Assembly: GCA_016215115.1 (NCBI GenBank)
Contig: JACRLN010000021.1
Coordinates: 50,196 to 114,195 of the forward strand
Origin: Nitrospirota bacterium
Lineage (GTDB): Bacteria > Nitrospirota > Thermodesulfovibrionia > UBA6902
Length of the DNA stretch: 64,000 nucleotides
Reading direction: 5' to 3'
Position numbers and translations under genes: made by a program
Notes under the pieces: model-generated
What the model was told of the DNA's origin: nothing
The model's input: the letters and a program-made list of their open reading frames with translations, nothing else
The model's database searches: none
Shown here: positions 19,459 to 27,868 of the stretch, in pieces
Layout of the letters: each line of letters starts with the position of its first letter
How positions within the stretch are numbered: position 1 is the stretch's first letter

Positions 19459-21138
19459 CTACTGTGCCGTAAATTTCCAGGACGCGTTTATCAGGTTTAT
19501 GACCCCGCAACTATAACTCCCTGACAGCGTGGTCTCATCTGTGAGCGCGGGAGTCGGTGTGCCGTCCGGGCAACCGATAGCCACGACGATCTGCACGTTG
19601 GCAGGCGGTCCGCTCGTGCAGGCCACCTGCACGGTCCCGCTTGCGAAGTTGAAAAAATAGTCCACGGGAATCGTGGCGTTGATATCGGAGTAGTTGAGCT
19701 GAAGGATGCCGTTTGCGATGGGTCCACTATCGTGCTTGGTACCGCATCCCGGTACAGTTACGTCCGCGTTGATGGTCCCCGACGCCTGGTATTGCCTTAC
19801 ATTCTGAACAGTGCTGGACTGGGTCCAGGTCACGTTTGCGGTGCCCGAAGCGCTAAAACCGCCGTTGGCGCTCCAGGTGAATTGCACAGTTCCGGTGTAA
19901 CCGCCGACGATGGTAATATTCGACACCAGGGTATCCACATAAGCAGTACCGTCTGTTATCCGGGCGCTGACCGCCACGGTATTCGGCGTGGGCTTGGACG
20001 CGGGCGCGGTGTACGTTGCCGATGTGCTGTCTCCACTGATAGTTCCCACTGTGCTGTTTCCTCCGGCTACGCCGTTCACCGCCCATTCCGATACCCTGTA
20101 GTGAGTAGGAGCTACGCCCGAAGCCGAGGTGTCGTCGCACCTCAGCCCAACAGAGTACAGGCCGGAACCATCGTCCTCCAAATAACAATTCAGCAGCTTC
20201 AATCTCACTGTCTGCCCCACTTTCACATTCGTCGCTCCGGGCCTGAGGTTATAGCCTGCCACGTTGACATAATCGGTGAAGTGGGTCGTTGTTGCGGTCA
20301 CGGTCTTCGCCGTTTTATCCACGACGGGGTTCGCCATCCAGTACCAGTATCCATCCGATGACTGGTAAGCCACGCCAAGGGCATCGGCGACAGCGCCCGA
20401 CAGACCCTGATCCGTATACGTAAAGGTAAGGCTGACAGGCTGCTGGAATACTTGTCCGTCCGGTGTCAAACGATAACCTTTACCGATTCCTCCGTGCGCG
20501 TTGTTGGTGATCGGCTGAATGGTTATCACCGTGTCAGATGTCAGCGCGCCTGCGGGAATGCTGAGTGCCAACTTACTGTCCGGTGAACTGAGCGTGCCGC
20601 CGGCTGGCCCGATGGTCGCGGTTGCTGCGTTCCCATCAGGAGTCCCGACTGGAGTGGCCACCGGGGTCGGACCGCCGCTGCTTGTTGATACATTGGTCAT
20701 TGTTTGTGATGCTGTACAATTGTTCGTTTCATTGCTTTCTCTTATTTTCTTTTTATCATCAGCACAAGCTATTAAATAATACTGATTTAAAGGCGTCTTC
20801 TTAGGAACAGTTAGGTTAACAGTATCAGATGAGGTATCTTGATAGTTTAAAATTGTTACACGGCGCTTTCCGACAAGTAATATGTCGCTCTTGCTTTTGA
20901 TTGTATCAAGCGAAAGGTAGTAACGGATTATGAATGCTCCCGCTTTTTTATTCCCGTTATTTGCTACAGTATCCGTAACTGAAAAACTTCCACTACGTGC
21001 AATGCTCTCAGGCAAACCACTTATTGATTGTATTAATAAATCAGGACGAGCCTTTGCAGAATAAACAACTGAAACCGTATTAAACGACAAAAGTATTGAA
21101 AATACGATAATTAAACTTGCTGTTTTGAACCCTTTCAT
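19459..21138 (-). CDS. Secreted CARDB and ZU5-like beta-domain protein
   Basis: The 559-residue protein starts MKGFKTASLIIVF with GGAGGG just upstream; an upstream in-frame ATG at 21255 adds an unconvincing basic stretch. After the signal peptide comes a CARDB-like domain (ARPDLLIQSISGLPESI ... ESNETNNC), a Thr/Pro-rich linker, a ZU5-like domain (ATIGPAGGTLSSPDS, IPAGAL), and C-terminal Ig-like beta repeats. Such proteins act in adhesion or surface assembly. The part encoding the C-terminal two thirds is visibly richer in G+C than its neighbours, which fits recent acquisition. No sorting signal is seen. Confidence 0.75.
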   Translation of the reverse strand: MKGFKTASLIIVFSILLSFNTVSVVYSAKARPDLLIQSISGLPESIARSGSFSVTDTVANNGNKKAGAFIIRYYLSLDTIKSKSDILLVGKRRVTILNYQDTSSDTVNLTVPKKTPLNQYYLIACADDKKKIRESNETNNCTASQTMTNVSTSSGGPTPVATPVGTPDGNAATATIGPAGGTLSSPDSKLALSIPAGALTSDTVITIQPITNNAHGGIGKGYRLTPDGQVFQQPVSLTFTYTDQGLSGAVADALGVAYQSSDGYWYWMANPVVDKTAKTVTATTTHFTDYVNVAGYNLRPGATNVKVGQTVRLKLLNCYLEDDGSGLYSVGLRCDDTSASGVAPTHYRVSEWAVNGVAGGNSTVGTISGDSTSATYTAPASKPTPNTVAVSARITDGTAYVDTLVSNITIVGGYTGTVQFTWSANGGFSASGTANVTWTQSSTVQNVRQYQASGTINADVTVPGCGTKHDSGPIANGILQLNYSDINATIPVDYFFNFASGTVQVACTSGPPANVQIVVAIGCPDGTPTPALTDETTLSGSYSCGVINLINASWKFTAQ

Positions 21139-21441
21139 TTTACCCTCCATTCGGCTATAAAATATAACCGCTAAGCGGTCCTGAATCTCACAGGCATAAC
21201 AATTTAGTATTTTGCAACGGCTATTATTGAATATACGCGCTGCCGTATAGCGCAATTTTGAAAAACATTTATTTTTAACTTGCTGAATTTTCCGACTTTA
21301 CTAAAAGACTGTTTGCTTTATTTGCAACCCATTATTTATATGCAAGTACAGCACAAAGAATATCCCTGAAGTTTTGGATTGGTAGATATTTTATAATACA
21401 AGAGCGCCGGTTAAAAGGGCAAGAAAAAAATGACAAAATCA
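21139..21441. other. Gene-free region
   Basis: The 303 bases between the CARDB protein start and tRNA-Leu are AT-rich. No ORF, hairpin or repeat that I can support is seen, other than whatever promoter drives the CARDB gene. Confidence 0.5.
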
Positions 21442-21528
21442 TGGTGCCGAAGGGGGGATTTGAACCCCCACGGCCTTTCGACCACTAGACCCTGAACCTA
21501 GCGCGTCTGCCAGTTCCGCCACTTCGGC
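21442..21528 (-). tRNA. tRNA-Leu (anticodon CAG)
   Basis: On the reverse strand GCCGAAG pairs with CTTCGGC to close the acceptor stem, followed by discriminator A and an encoded CCA. The anticodon loop is TTCAGGG (anticodon CAG) on a CTAGG/TCTAG stem. The long variable arm (TGGTCGAAAGGCC) and GGTTCAAATCC T-loop fit a class II leucine tRNA of 87 nt. Confidence 0.95.
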
Positions 21529-21606
21529 ATTATGAAACTAAGAACTGAGAAATAGGAAGCAAGAAGTAGAAGATAAAAGAAGATCATTGTTTTTTGTTCA
21601 TAGTTC

Positions 21607-22047
21607 TTAGTTCTCACTTCCCAGTTTAGGTATTTGAAACGGGTTATCGCCCTCTACTTGTATAAGTTTTAACGTATCCCTCTGCAGTGCCAAATTAGCT
21701 GACCCTCTATTTTCAAGTTTTTTATCTTGAGCAATCCGCCATATTCCCTGCCAGTTGATATTAACTATTACTGATACATCTGTTATTTTTAACATTCTCG
21801 GGGTAAAAGACAATTCCGCTTTCTCAAAATTGAGATTTTTCAATATGCTTTCAGCAAGCTTTGTGTCTATCTGGCGTTGCAGGGTTCCGGCGTCTTTTTC
21901 CTGATAGGCGTTTTTAATAATCTCAAGCCGGTTTATTGCCTCTGTAGTGAGAAGATAATCGGCTGAGGGTTTTACCTTTTCCTTTCCCTCACAACTGATA
22001 CCGATAACTGCTAATAATACAAATAAAATTGTATAAATCTTTTTCAT
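21607..22047 (-). CDS. Small lipoprotein of unknown function
   Basis: The 146-residue protein starts MKKIYTILFVLLAVIGISCEG: a signal peptide ending in a lipobox-like ISC, so the mature protein is probably lipid-anchored at Cys. The remainder is alpha/beta with the strands VSVIVNINWQGIWRIA and LALQRDTLKLIQVEG, resembling small DUF4440/NTF2-like folds, but I do not recognise the family. GGAG lies about 7 bp before the ATG at 22047. The in-frame extension to 22182 has no ribosome site and runs into the LysR promoter. Confidence 0.7.
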   Translation of the reverse strand: MKKIYTILFVLLAVIGISCEGKEKVKPSADYLLTTEAINRLEIIKNAYQEKDAGTLQRQIDTKLAESILKNLNFEKAELSFTPRMLKITDVSVIVNINWQGIWRIAQDKKLENRGSANLALQRDTLKLIQVEGDNPFQIPKLGSEN

Positions 22048-22223
22048 AAATCTCCGAACGTTAAACTTCCCGTTAAATTGATGGTAAATTTTACATTCTA
22101 TCACAATGTTTTTGCAATACAAGCGGCCAGACATTTCATCACAGACTATACGAGACCATGCAAGCAGAGACCATGCAAGCAATTGACTTTTATAATTTGT
22201 TAAAGTTACTATTATTTACAAAC

Positions 22224-23138
22224 ATGGATGATCACAAATTAAAGGTATTTTGTATAGTAGCGGAAACTAAAAGCTTTTCAAGAGCTTCAGAGATAATTCG
22301 TCTAACCCAGCCTGCTGTCAGCCTCCAGATACAAGCGCTTGAAGAAATGTACGGCACCAAACTTTTTAACCGTTCCGGATGTGTAATTACGTTAACAAAT
22401 GCTGGAGAAATGCTATACAGATATGCAAAAGAAATTAATTCGCTGTATGAAGCTGCGGAAAAAGAAATAGGAGGCATTACCGGCCTCGTAAAAGGTGTAA
22501 TTACAGTAGGAGCGAGTTCTACAATCGGCAACTATGTCCTTCCTTATGTTGTATCTGACTTCAAGAGGAAATTCCCTAAAGTCGGAGTCCATATACATGT
22601 TGCTAACACAAAAGGAGTTATTGATTTCCTGAATGCCGGCAGTGTTGATGTAGGACTTGTGGAAGGAGAAGTTAACAAGCAAAAACTCCTTTTGGAAAAA
22701 CTTATACCGGACGAAATGGTGATGATAATGTCGCCTTATCATCACCTCGCAAAGAAATCGAGTGTATCAATCATGGAACTTGCAAAAGAGCCATTGATTT
22801 TCAGAGAAGAAGGTTCGGGCACAAGAGAAGCTATAGAAAAATATCTTACAAAACATGGTATAACGCAACAGAATTTAAAAATATCTATTATTATGGGCAG
22901 TACGGAATCCATAAAAAGCGCTGTGGAAGAAGGTCTCGGTATATCAGTACTTTCAAGATGGGCCGCCAGGAAAGAATGCCGTTACGGGAGCCTGAAGACA
23001 GCAGTTTTTAAAGAAGAAAAATTTGTAAGGGATTTTTCTCTTGTTTACCGAAAATCCAAAGAGCCTTCACATACCGTTGAGCAGTTTGTGGGGTTTTTAA
23101 GAAGATACCCTTTCAATAAGCTTTTAAATACTCAATAA
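22224..23138 (+). CDS. LysR-family transcriptional regulator
   Basis: The 304-residue protein has an N-terminal winged helix-turn-helix (MDDHKLKVFCIVAETKSFS, LTQPAVSLQIQALEEM) and a periplasmic-binding-protein-like effector domain (from about residue 90: GVITVGASSTIGNYVLP). It resembles the CysB/CbbR branch. The effector is unknown. The ATG at 22224 fits the normal N-terminus of the family; in-frame ATGs at 22158 and 22173 would add up to 22 residues. No obvious target operon is adjacent: the lipoprotein gene is divergent and MgtC is convergent. Confidence 0.92.
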   Translation: MDDHKLKVFCIVAETKSFSRASEIIRLTQPAVSLQIQALEEMYGTKLFNRSGCVITLTNAGEMLYRYAKEINSLYEAAEKEIGGITGLVKGVITVGASSTIGNYVLPYVVSDFKRKFPKVGVHIHVANTKGVIDFLNAGSVDVGLVEGEVNKQKLLLEKLIPDEMVMIMSPYHHLAKKSSVSIMELAKEPLIFREEGSGTREAIEKYLTKHGITQQNLKISIIMGSTESIKSAVEEGLGISVLSRWAARKECRYGSLKTAVFKEEKFVRDFSLVYRKSKEPSHTVEQFVGFLRRYPFNKLLNTQ

Positions 23139-23149
23139 CCTTCGTCATT

Positions 23150-23830
23150 TTATCCGCTAATTTTCAGCGTATTAACAAAATCCACTGAACTCAATTTCAG
23201 GAATATTTTTCTAATTGCATCTTTATCCCGGGAGGAAACGGTGAAGTTATATATGAATTCACTCCTTGCTGTATTCTTTTCGTAATTAATGGTATGAATG
23301 TGAAATCCATGGTTCTTGAGTATAGATGTAATTGTATCTTCATTGTCTTGAAACAGAGGGGTGGAAACAGTGATGATTTTATATCGCAGCACTTTAATTC
23401 TTTTCTCAAGGGTCCGGAGAGCCATAAGTGCAATTATGGTGATTACAAAAGTAAAGATTCCTTCAAAATAGAGCCCGCCTCCGATAGCAAGACCGATTGC
23501 GGAGACAATCCATATAGAAGCGGCTGTTGTCAAACCTCTTATTGCGAAACCGCTTTTAATGATTACCCCTGCGCCTAAAAAACCAATGCCTATTAAAGCG
23601 CCTGCAGAAATCCTTGCAGGGTCAATTCGAAGCGTTGAATCGAGATTGTGAATCCTGAAGTAATAGTTCTCTGAAATGATCATTATCAACACTGAAGCAA
23701 CACAAACAATTAATTGTGTTCTGAAGCCCGCGGCCCTTCCGTGGATCTCCCTTTCAAAACCGACAATACCGCCTATAACTGCTCCCAGGAGAAGTCTTAT
23801 GATTGTTTCATGAACAGGAATCATATGCAT
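23150..23830 (-). CDS. MgtC/SapB family membrane protein
   Basis: The 226-residue protein has an N-terminal membrane half with the family signature (LLLGAVIGGIVGFEREIHGR and RISAGALIGIGFLGAGVI) and five or so hydrophobic segments, then a C-terminal ACT-like cytoplasmic domain (KIITVSTPLFQDNEDTITSI). MgtC proteins modulate magnesium and phosphate homeostasis and ATP synthase activity; the exact role here is not shown. A TATAAT lies a few bases before the start on the reverse strand and no Shine-Dalgarno is seen. Confidence 0.92.
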   Translation of the reverse strand: MHMIPVHETIIRLLLGAVIGGIVGFEREIHGRAAGFRTQLIVCVASVLIMIISENYYFRIHNLDSTLRIDPARISAGALIGIGFLGAGVIIKSGFAIRGLTTAASIWIVSAIGLAIGGGLYFEGIFTFVITIIALMALRTLEKRIKVLRYKIITVSTPLFQDNEDTITSILKNHGFHIHTINYEKNTARSEFIYNFTVSSRDKDAIRKIFLKLSSVDFVNTLKISG

Positions 23831-23914
23831 TCATTATAATGAAGCCCGAAGGAGCTGTCAAAATATTTAATAATTGATTGTGGTAAATAACTTTTCCAAA
23901 AAGTTATAATTTGT

Positions 23915-24084
23915 GAGGCTTTTGCAAAAGTCTTGTTTTGTCATTCCCGAGGTAGTAATCGGGAATCCAGTTTCTTTGAAAAACAAAGACCCCCGATTAA
24001 GACCTTCGAGGGCAGGATTCTGGATACCCGTTTTCACGGGTATGACGACCTAAGTCATTTTGCAGAGATTTATGCAAAAGCCTC
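23915..24084. repeat. TIR-bounded composite repeat, ~170 bp
   Basis: The ends GAGGCTTTTGCA and TGCAAAAGCCTC are perfect inverted repeats. Inside are GTCATTCCCGAGG / CGGGAATCCAG and GGATACCCG/CGGGTATGAC half-elements. Non-coding; lies between the divergent mgtC and aspA genes. Confidence 0.75.
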
Positions 24085-24171
24085 TTGGATCAATTCATAA
24101 TAAACTCTGTTTTAATATTTGTAGAAAACTTACGAGAGGTTAATTTTAAAACCTGATAAGGAGATGCAACA

Positions 24172-25551
24172 TTGAGAATCGAAAAAGATACACTTGGTGA
24201 GATAAAACTTCCCGATGATGTTTATTATGGCGCACAAACTAAAAGGGCCGTGGATAATTTCCCAATAAGCGGGCTTAAACTTCCGAGACGCTTCATCAGG
24301 GCGCAGGGGATCGTCAAGCTTGCTGCTGCGAGGGCCAACTGCAGACTCGGTCTTCTTGACAGAAAAATATTCAGGGCTATTGAGAAGGCAGCCATGGAAG
24401 TAATCAAGGGAGCGCATGATAATCATTTTGTTGTTGATGTTTATCAGGCCGGCGCCGGGACTTCCCAGAACATGAACGCTAATGAAGTAATCGCAAACAG
24501 GGCCCTTGAAATATTAAAGTGTAAAAAAGGTGATTACAAGCTTATTCATCCAAACGATCATGTTAATATGGCTCAGTCAACAAATGATACAATTCCTGCT
24601 TCAATATACATTTCAGCATTTGAGGCTGTACGGGAGGACCTGCTTCCTGTGCTGAATGCACTGAGAGGAACTATGACCGGCAAATCCAGAGAATTCGATG
24701 CAATTGTAAAAGCAGGCAGAACACATCTTCAGGATGCCGTACCCATCAGGCTCGGTCAGGAGATCGGGGGCTACGCAGAGTCAATTAAAAACGATATCCG
24801 CCGCATTTCCCATGCGGCCGGGTCTCTCCTGTATCTGCCGATCGGAGGCAATGCAGTCGGTACCGGGATAAACGCCAAACCCGGATTCCGGAAATATGTT
24901 ATCAGAGAAATAAGGATGATCACGGGGATAAAATTCAGAAGCTCAGAAAACATGTTTGAGGGTATCCAGAATATACATCCGGCGCTTGAACTCAGTGCAT
25001 CACTAAGGGGATTGTCAATAACCCTTACAAAGATAGCTAATGATATCAGGTTGTTGAGTTCAGGGCCGCGTACCGGATTTGCAGAGATTCAACTTCCTGT
25101 TGTTCAGCCGGGTTCATCGATAATGCCGGGAAAGGTCAACCCTGTTATGGCTGAAATGCTTAACATGGTTTGTTTTCAGGTGCTTGGAAATGATACTACC
25201 ATCGCTTATGCGACACAGGCTTCTCAACTTGAGCTAAATGTCATGATGCCTGTAATAGCACATAACCTGCTCGTTTCAATTGAGATTTTAACCAGGGGAA
25301 TTAATGCTTTTAATAATAAATGCCTCAAAAGAATTAAGGCAGACGCTGCTAAGTGTCAAACCCTTGCAGAAACGACCCTTGCTATAGCGACAGCATTGAA
25401 CCCAATTATTGGATATACGTCAGCTGCAGAAGTTTCAAAGGAAGCATACCGGACAGGAAAATCCGTAAAGCAGGTTGCTATTGAGAAAGGTATTCTAAAG
25501 AAAACAGACGCACATAGAGTTCTTGATCCTTTGAAGCTTACAGGAAAATAA
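24172..25551 (+). CDS. aspA: Aspartate ammonia-lyase (fumarase/aspartase superfamily)
   Basis: The 459-residue enzyme begins MRIEKDTLGE, like aspartases, and has DVYQAGAGTSQNMNANEV, HPNDHVNMAQSTND and the catalytic loop GSSIMPGKVNPV (about 314-325). Aspartase splits L-aspartate to fumarate and ammonium. The DVYQ-GAGTS form and N-terminus favour aspartase over class II fumarase, though QDAVP and GTGINAKPGF are shared by both, so fumarase activity cannot be excluded. Start is TTG at 24172 with AAGGAG 8 bp before. Single-gene unit. Confidence 0.85.
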   Translation: MRIEKDTLGEIKLPDDVYYGAQTKRAVDNFPISGLKLPRRFIRAQGIVKLAAARANCRLGLLDRKIFRAIEKAAMEVIKGAHDNHFVVDVYQAGAGTSQNMNANEVIANRALEILKCKKGDYKLIHPNDHVNMAQSTNDTIPASIYISAFEAVREDLLPVLNALRGTMTGKSREFDAIVKAGRTHLQDAVPIRLGQEIGGYAESIKNDIRRISHAAGSLLYLPIGGNAVGTGINAKPGFRKYVIREIRMITGIKFRSSENMFEGIQNIHPALELSASLRGLSITLTKIANDIRLLSSGPRTGFAEIQLPVVQPGSSIMPGKVNPVMAEMLNMVCFQVLGNDTTIAYATQASQLELNVMMPVIAHNLLVSIEILTRGINAFNNKCLKRIKADAAKCQTLAETTLAIATALNPIIGYTSAAEVSKEAYRTGKSVKQVAIEKGILKKTDAHRVLDPLKLTGK

Positions 25552-25768
25552 TTGTTGATAATAATGTAAAATAATTTTACAAGCCTGAAGTACTTAATTT
25601 TTAATAATAATTTCAATTTTTTACTAAATTGTACATAAAGTGTCAGTAAATTTTACATATTTAATTTTGTTTTAAATAGAAAATCTAATTATTTCAATAT
25701 ATTAACGCTTGGCTTAATTTTTGCATATTAAATAAAGGGTGTCGGATGTTTAAGTAAGTCAAAACGGT

Positions 25769-27838
25769 ATGTTTCTCGTTATACTTCACTTAAACTTTAT
25801 ATTTCTGACAGTTATCACAACGGTACTAATTACGACAATGATTACAAAAACACTTGCACAATTTTTATCCTCAAAAGACTGGACTGAGTACTTCAGTGTT
25901 CTTTCAAATACGGTAAATTTTGGATTACATGTGTGTGGAGAAGATGGTGAACTGTTCACTACACGGGCAAATCCTTTCTGTACTCTCATTCACTCAGCAA
26001 AGTTAGAGAGTTTGAGATGCCCTTTTTCATGCAAGGAATTGATGACTGAATCTTTACAGGCAAAAGGGCCTGTAATCTTTAAGTGTAAGGCCGGGATAAT
26101 AAATTTTTCTTTCCCTGTAGAATGGGCTGGAGAGAAGGTATATATCGGGGGAAGAGGAGGATTTGCTTCTTATGAGGACCTGCTTGAATTTCTAAAACTT
26201 GTAAAAACAAACAACCTTCCTTCATTGCCAATAACCATGCCCCTGAACTTTTCAGGAGAAGATCATGTAAAAGCAATTGCACAATATGTTTTTCTGACAG
26301 TAACTCGCCTGTTGTTCAGTTTTGATGAGAAATACAGGCTTGAAGAGAAGTTTTTCAGGGTAATGTCGCTCTTCGACAGCAACACATTTAAGACCTTATC
26401 CAGAAATCCGGAATTGTTGTACAGATATATATTAGATACTATTGAGTTTGTTTATGGCAGTACATCAGCCGTATTGATGGCGCTTGACAATAACAGGCTA
26501 ACATACAAAAGCGCTTACGGCACCGGCAAATATAAAGATGCTTTTACCGGATTTCAGCTTAATGCAACAAATCCGCTAATTCATGAAATGTTCAATACAA
26601 GGACCTATATATTTTCTGCTGATTCAGAAAAGCTTACATCAGCAGGTCCGCTGAGAGAGGTTGAGTATTTCTATCTTTTCCCAATTTTTTCCGGAGACAT
26701 AATTGAAAAAATTATCGGAATTTTTGACAGACATCTCTCAAAAGAAGATTTAAAGATAATGAATGCCCTCAGAGACTACCTGCAACTCCATTTTGAAAAT
26801 CGGAATCTGCGCTTTTCAGCAAACAGATTCAAAAAGGCAGATGAAAGGTTGACATATCTTGTTGATTTTTCAAATTCCATAATATCAGTTTTAAGCAAAG
26901 AGAAACTTTTCAATACACTCATTGAAAAATCTTTACAACTTCTCAATGCGGAGCAGGGTTCCCTGATGCTTTTGGACCACGATACTTCTGAATTTGTAGT
27001 AGAAGCCAAAAAGAGCGCAGATGAAACCGTGCAGGAAAGGATGAGGTTTAAGAAGGATGATAGTATAGCTGGAATAGTTCTTGATAGAGGGGAACCCCTT
27101 CTTGTGAATGATATTGAAAAAGACCCGAGGATTAGACGGGAAAACAGACCACGCTATAAGACAAAGTCTTTTATAAGTATTCTGATAAAAATTGATGACC
27201 GGGTGACCGGGGTGCTAAATGTATCAGATAAAATCAGAGGGGATGTGTTTACTGAAGAAGATTTAAAACTATTAGAGTCTTTTGTCAATAACGCCGCAAT
27301 TGCAATTGAGAGGAGTCTTTTATTCAAACAGACTGAAGAATTAAAACAACTGTCAATAACAGACCCCTTAACCGGCATTTATAACAGGCGCTATCTCAAC
27401 ACGAGGCTTTTAGAAGAGATTACCCGATATAACAGATATAAACACCCCTTTAGTTTCATGATGCTCGATCTGGATAAATTCAAGGAATATAATGATACCT
27501 TCGGCCACATCTACGGTGATAAACTGATAAAAGCCCTGGCAACTATCATGGAGAAATCCTTGAGAAATGTTGATATTGCCGCAAGATTCGGTGGAGATGA
27601 ATTTGTTGCTATATTTCCGCAAACCTCAAAACCTGATGCTATACAAATTACAAACCGCCTGAAGGAAAAGATAGAAAAGGCATTACAGCAGGAGTTATTG
27701 GAAATGCCTCTGACTATCAGTATGGGGCTCACAACATATCCGGACGATGCTTCTTCTATTGGAGAACTCCTTGAAAAAACAGACCAGGCGCTTTATCTTG
27801 CAAAAAAAGGTGGAGGAAACAAGGTAGCTTATTTATAG
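25769..27838 (+). CDS. PocR-GAF-GGDEF diguanylate cyclase
   Basis: The 689-residue protein starts with a hydrophobic stretch, then a PocR-like ligand-binding domain with clustered cysteines (about 28-200: RCPFSCKE, GGRGGFASYEDLL), a GAF-like region, a clear GAF domain (~360-515) and a C-terminal GGDEF domain (~525-689) with intact RFGGDEF at about 604-611, so it should make cyclic di-GMP. ITDPLTGIYNRRYL marks the domain start. The true start may be the ATG at 25838, which would remove the N-terminal hydrophobic stretch and leave a soluble protein. The next gene is 30 bp downstream and probably co-transcribed. Confidence 0.9.
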   Translation: MFLVILHLNFIFLTVITTVLITTMITKTLAQFLSSKDWTEYFSVLSNTVNFGLHVCGEDGELFTTRANPFCTLIHSAKLESLRCPFSCKELMTESLQAKGPVIFKCKAGIINFSFPVEWAGEKVYIGGRGGFASYEDLLEFLKLVKTNNLPSLPITMPLNFSGEDHVKAIAQYVFLTVTRLLFSFDEKYRLEEKFFRVMSLFDSNTFKTLSRNPELLYRYILDTIEFVYGSTSAVLMALDNNRLTYKSAYGTGKYKDAFTGFQLNATNPLIHEMFNTRTYIFSADSEKLTSAGPLREVEYFYLFPIFSGDIIEKIIGIFDRHLSKEDLKIMNALRDYLQLHFENRNLRFSANRFKKADERLTYLVDFSNSIISVLSKEKLFNTLIEKSLQLLNAEQGSLMLLDHDTSEFVVEAKKSADETVQERMRFKKDDSIAGIVLDRGEPLLVNDIEKDPRIRRENRPRYKTKSFISILIKIDDRVTGVLNVSDKIRGDVFTEEDLKLLESFVNNAAIAIERSLLFKQTEELKQLSITDPLTGIYNRRYLNTRLLEEITRYNRYKHPFSFMMLDLDKFKEYNDTFGHIYGDKLIKALATIMEKSLRNVDIAARFGGDEFVAIFPQTSKPDAIQITNRLKEKIEKALQQELLEMPLTISMGLTTYPDDASSIGELLEKTDQALYLAKKGGGNKVAYL

Positions 27839-27868
27839 GGTTAAATTTTATATTTTAAGGATTGAATT

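Noticed and set aside
19732..20361. 209-aa open frame on the + strand inside the CARDB gene region
   Set aside because: It is antisense to the CARDB protein gene, which has a signal peptide, ribosome site and domain structure. The + frame is Arg/His/Gly-rich and has no ribosome site.
25552..25768. Possible small RNA or gene in the aspA-GGDEF gap
   Set aside because: The AT-rich gap has no ORF with a ribosome site and no stable hairpin with a T-run.
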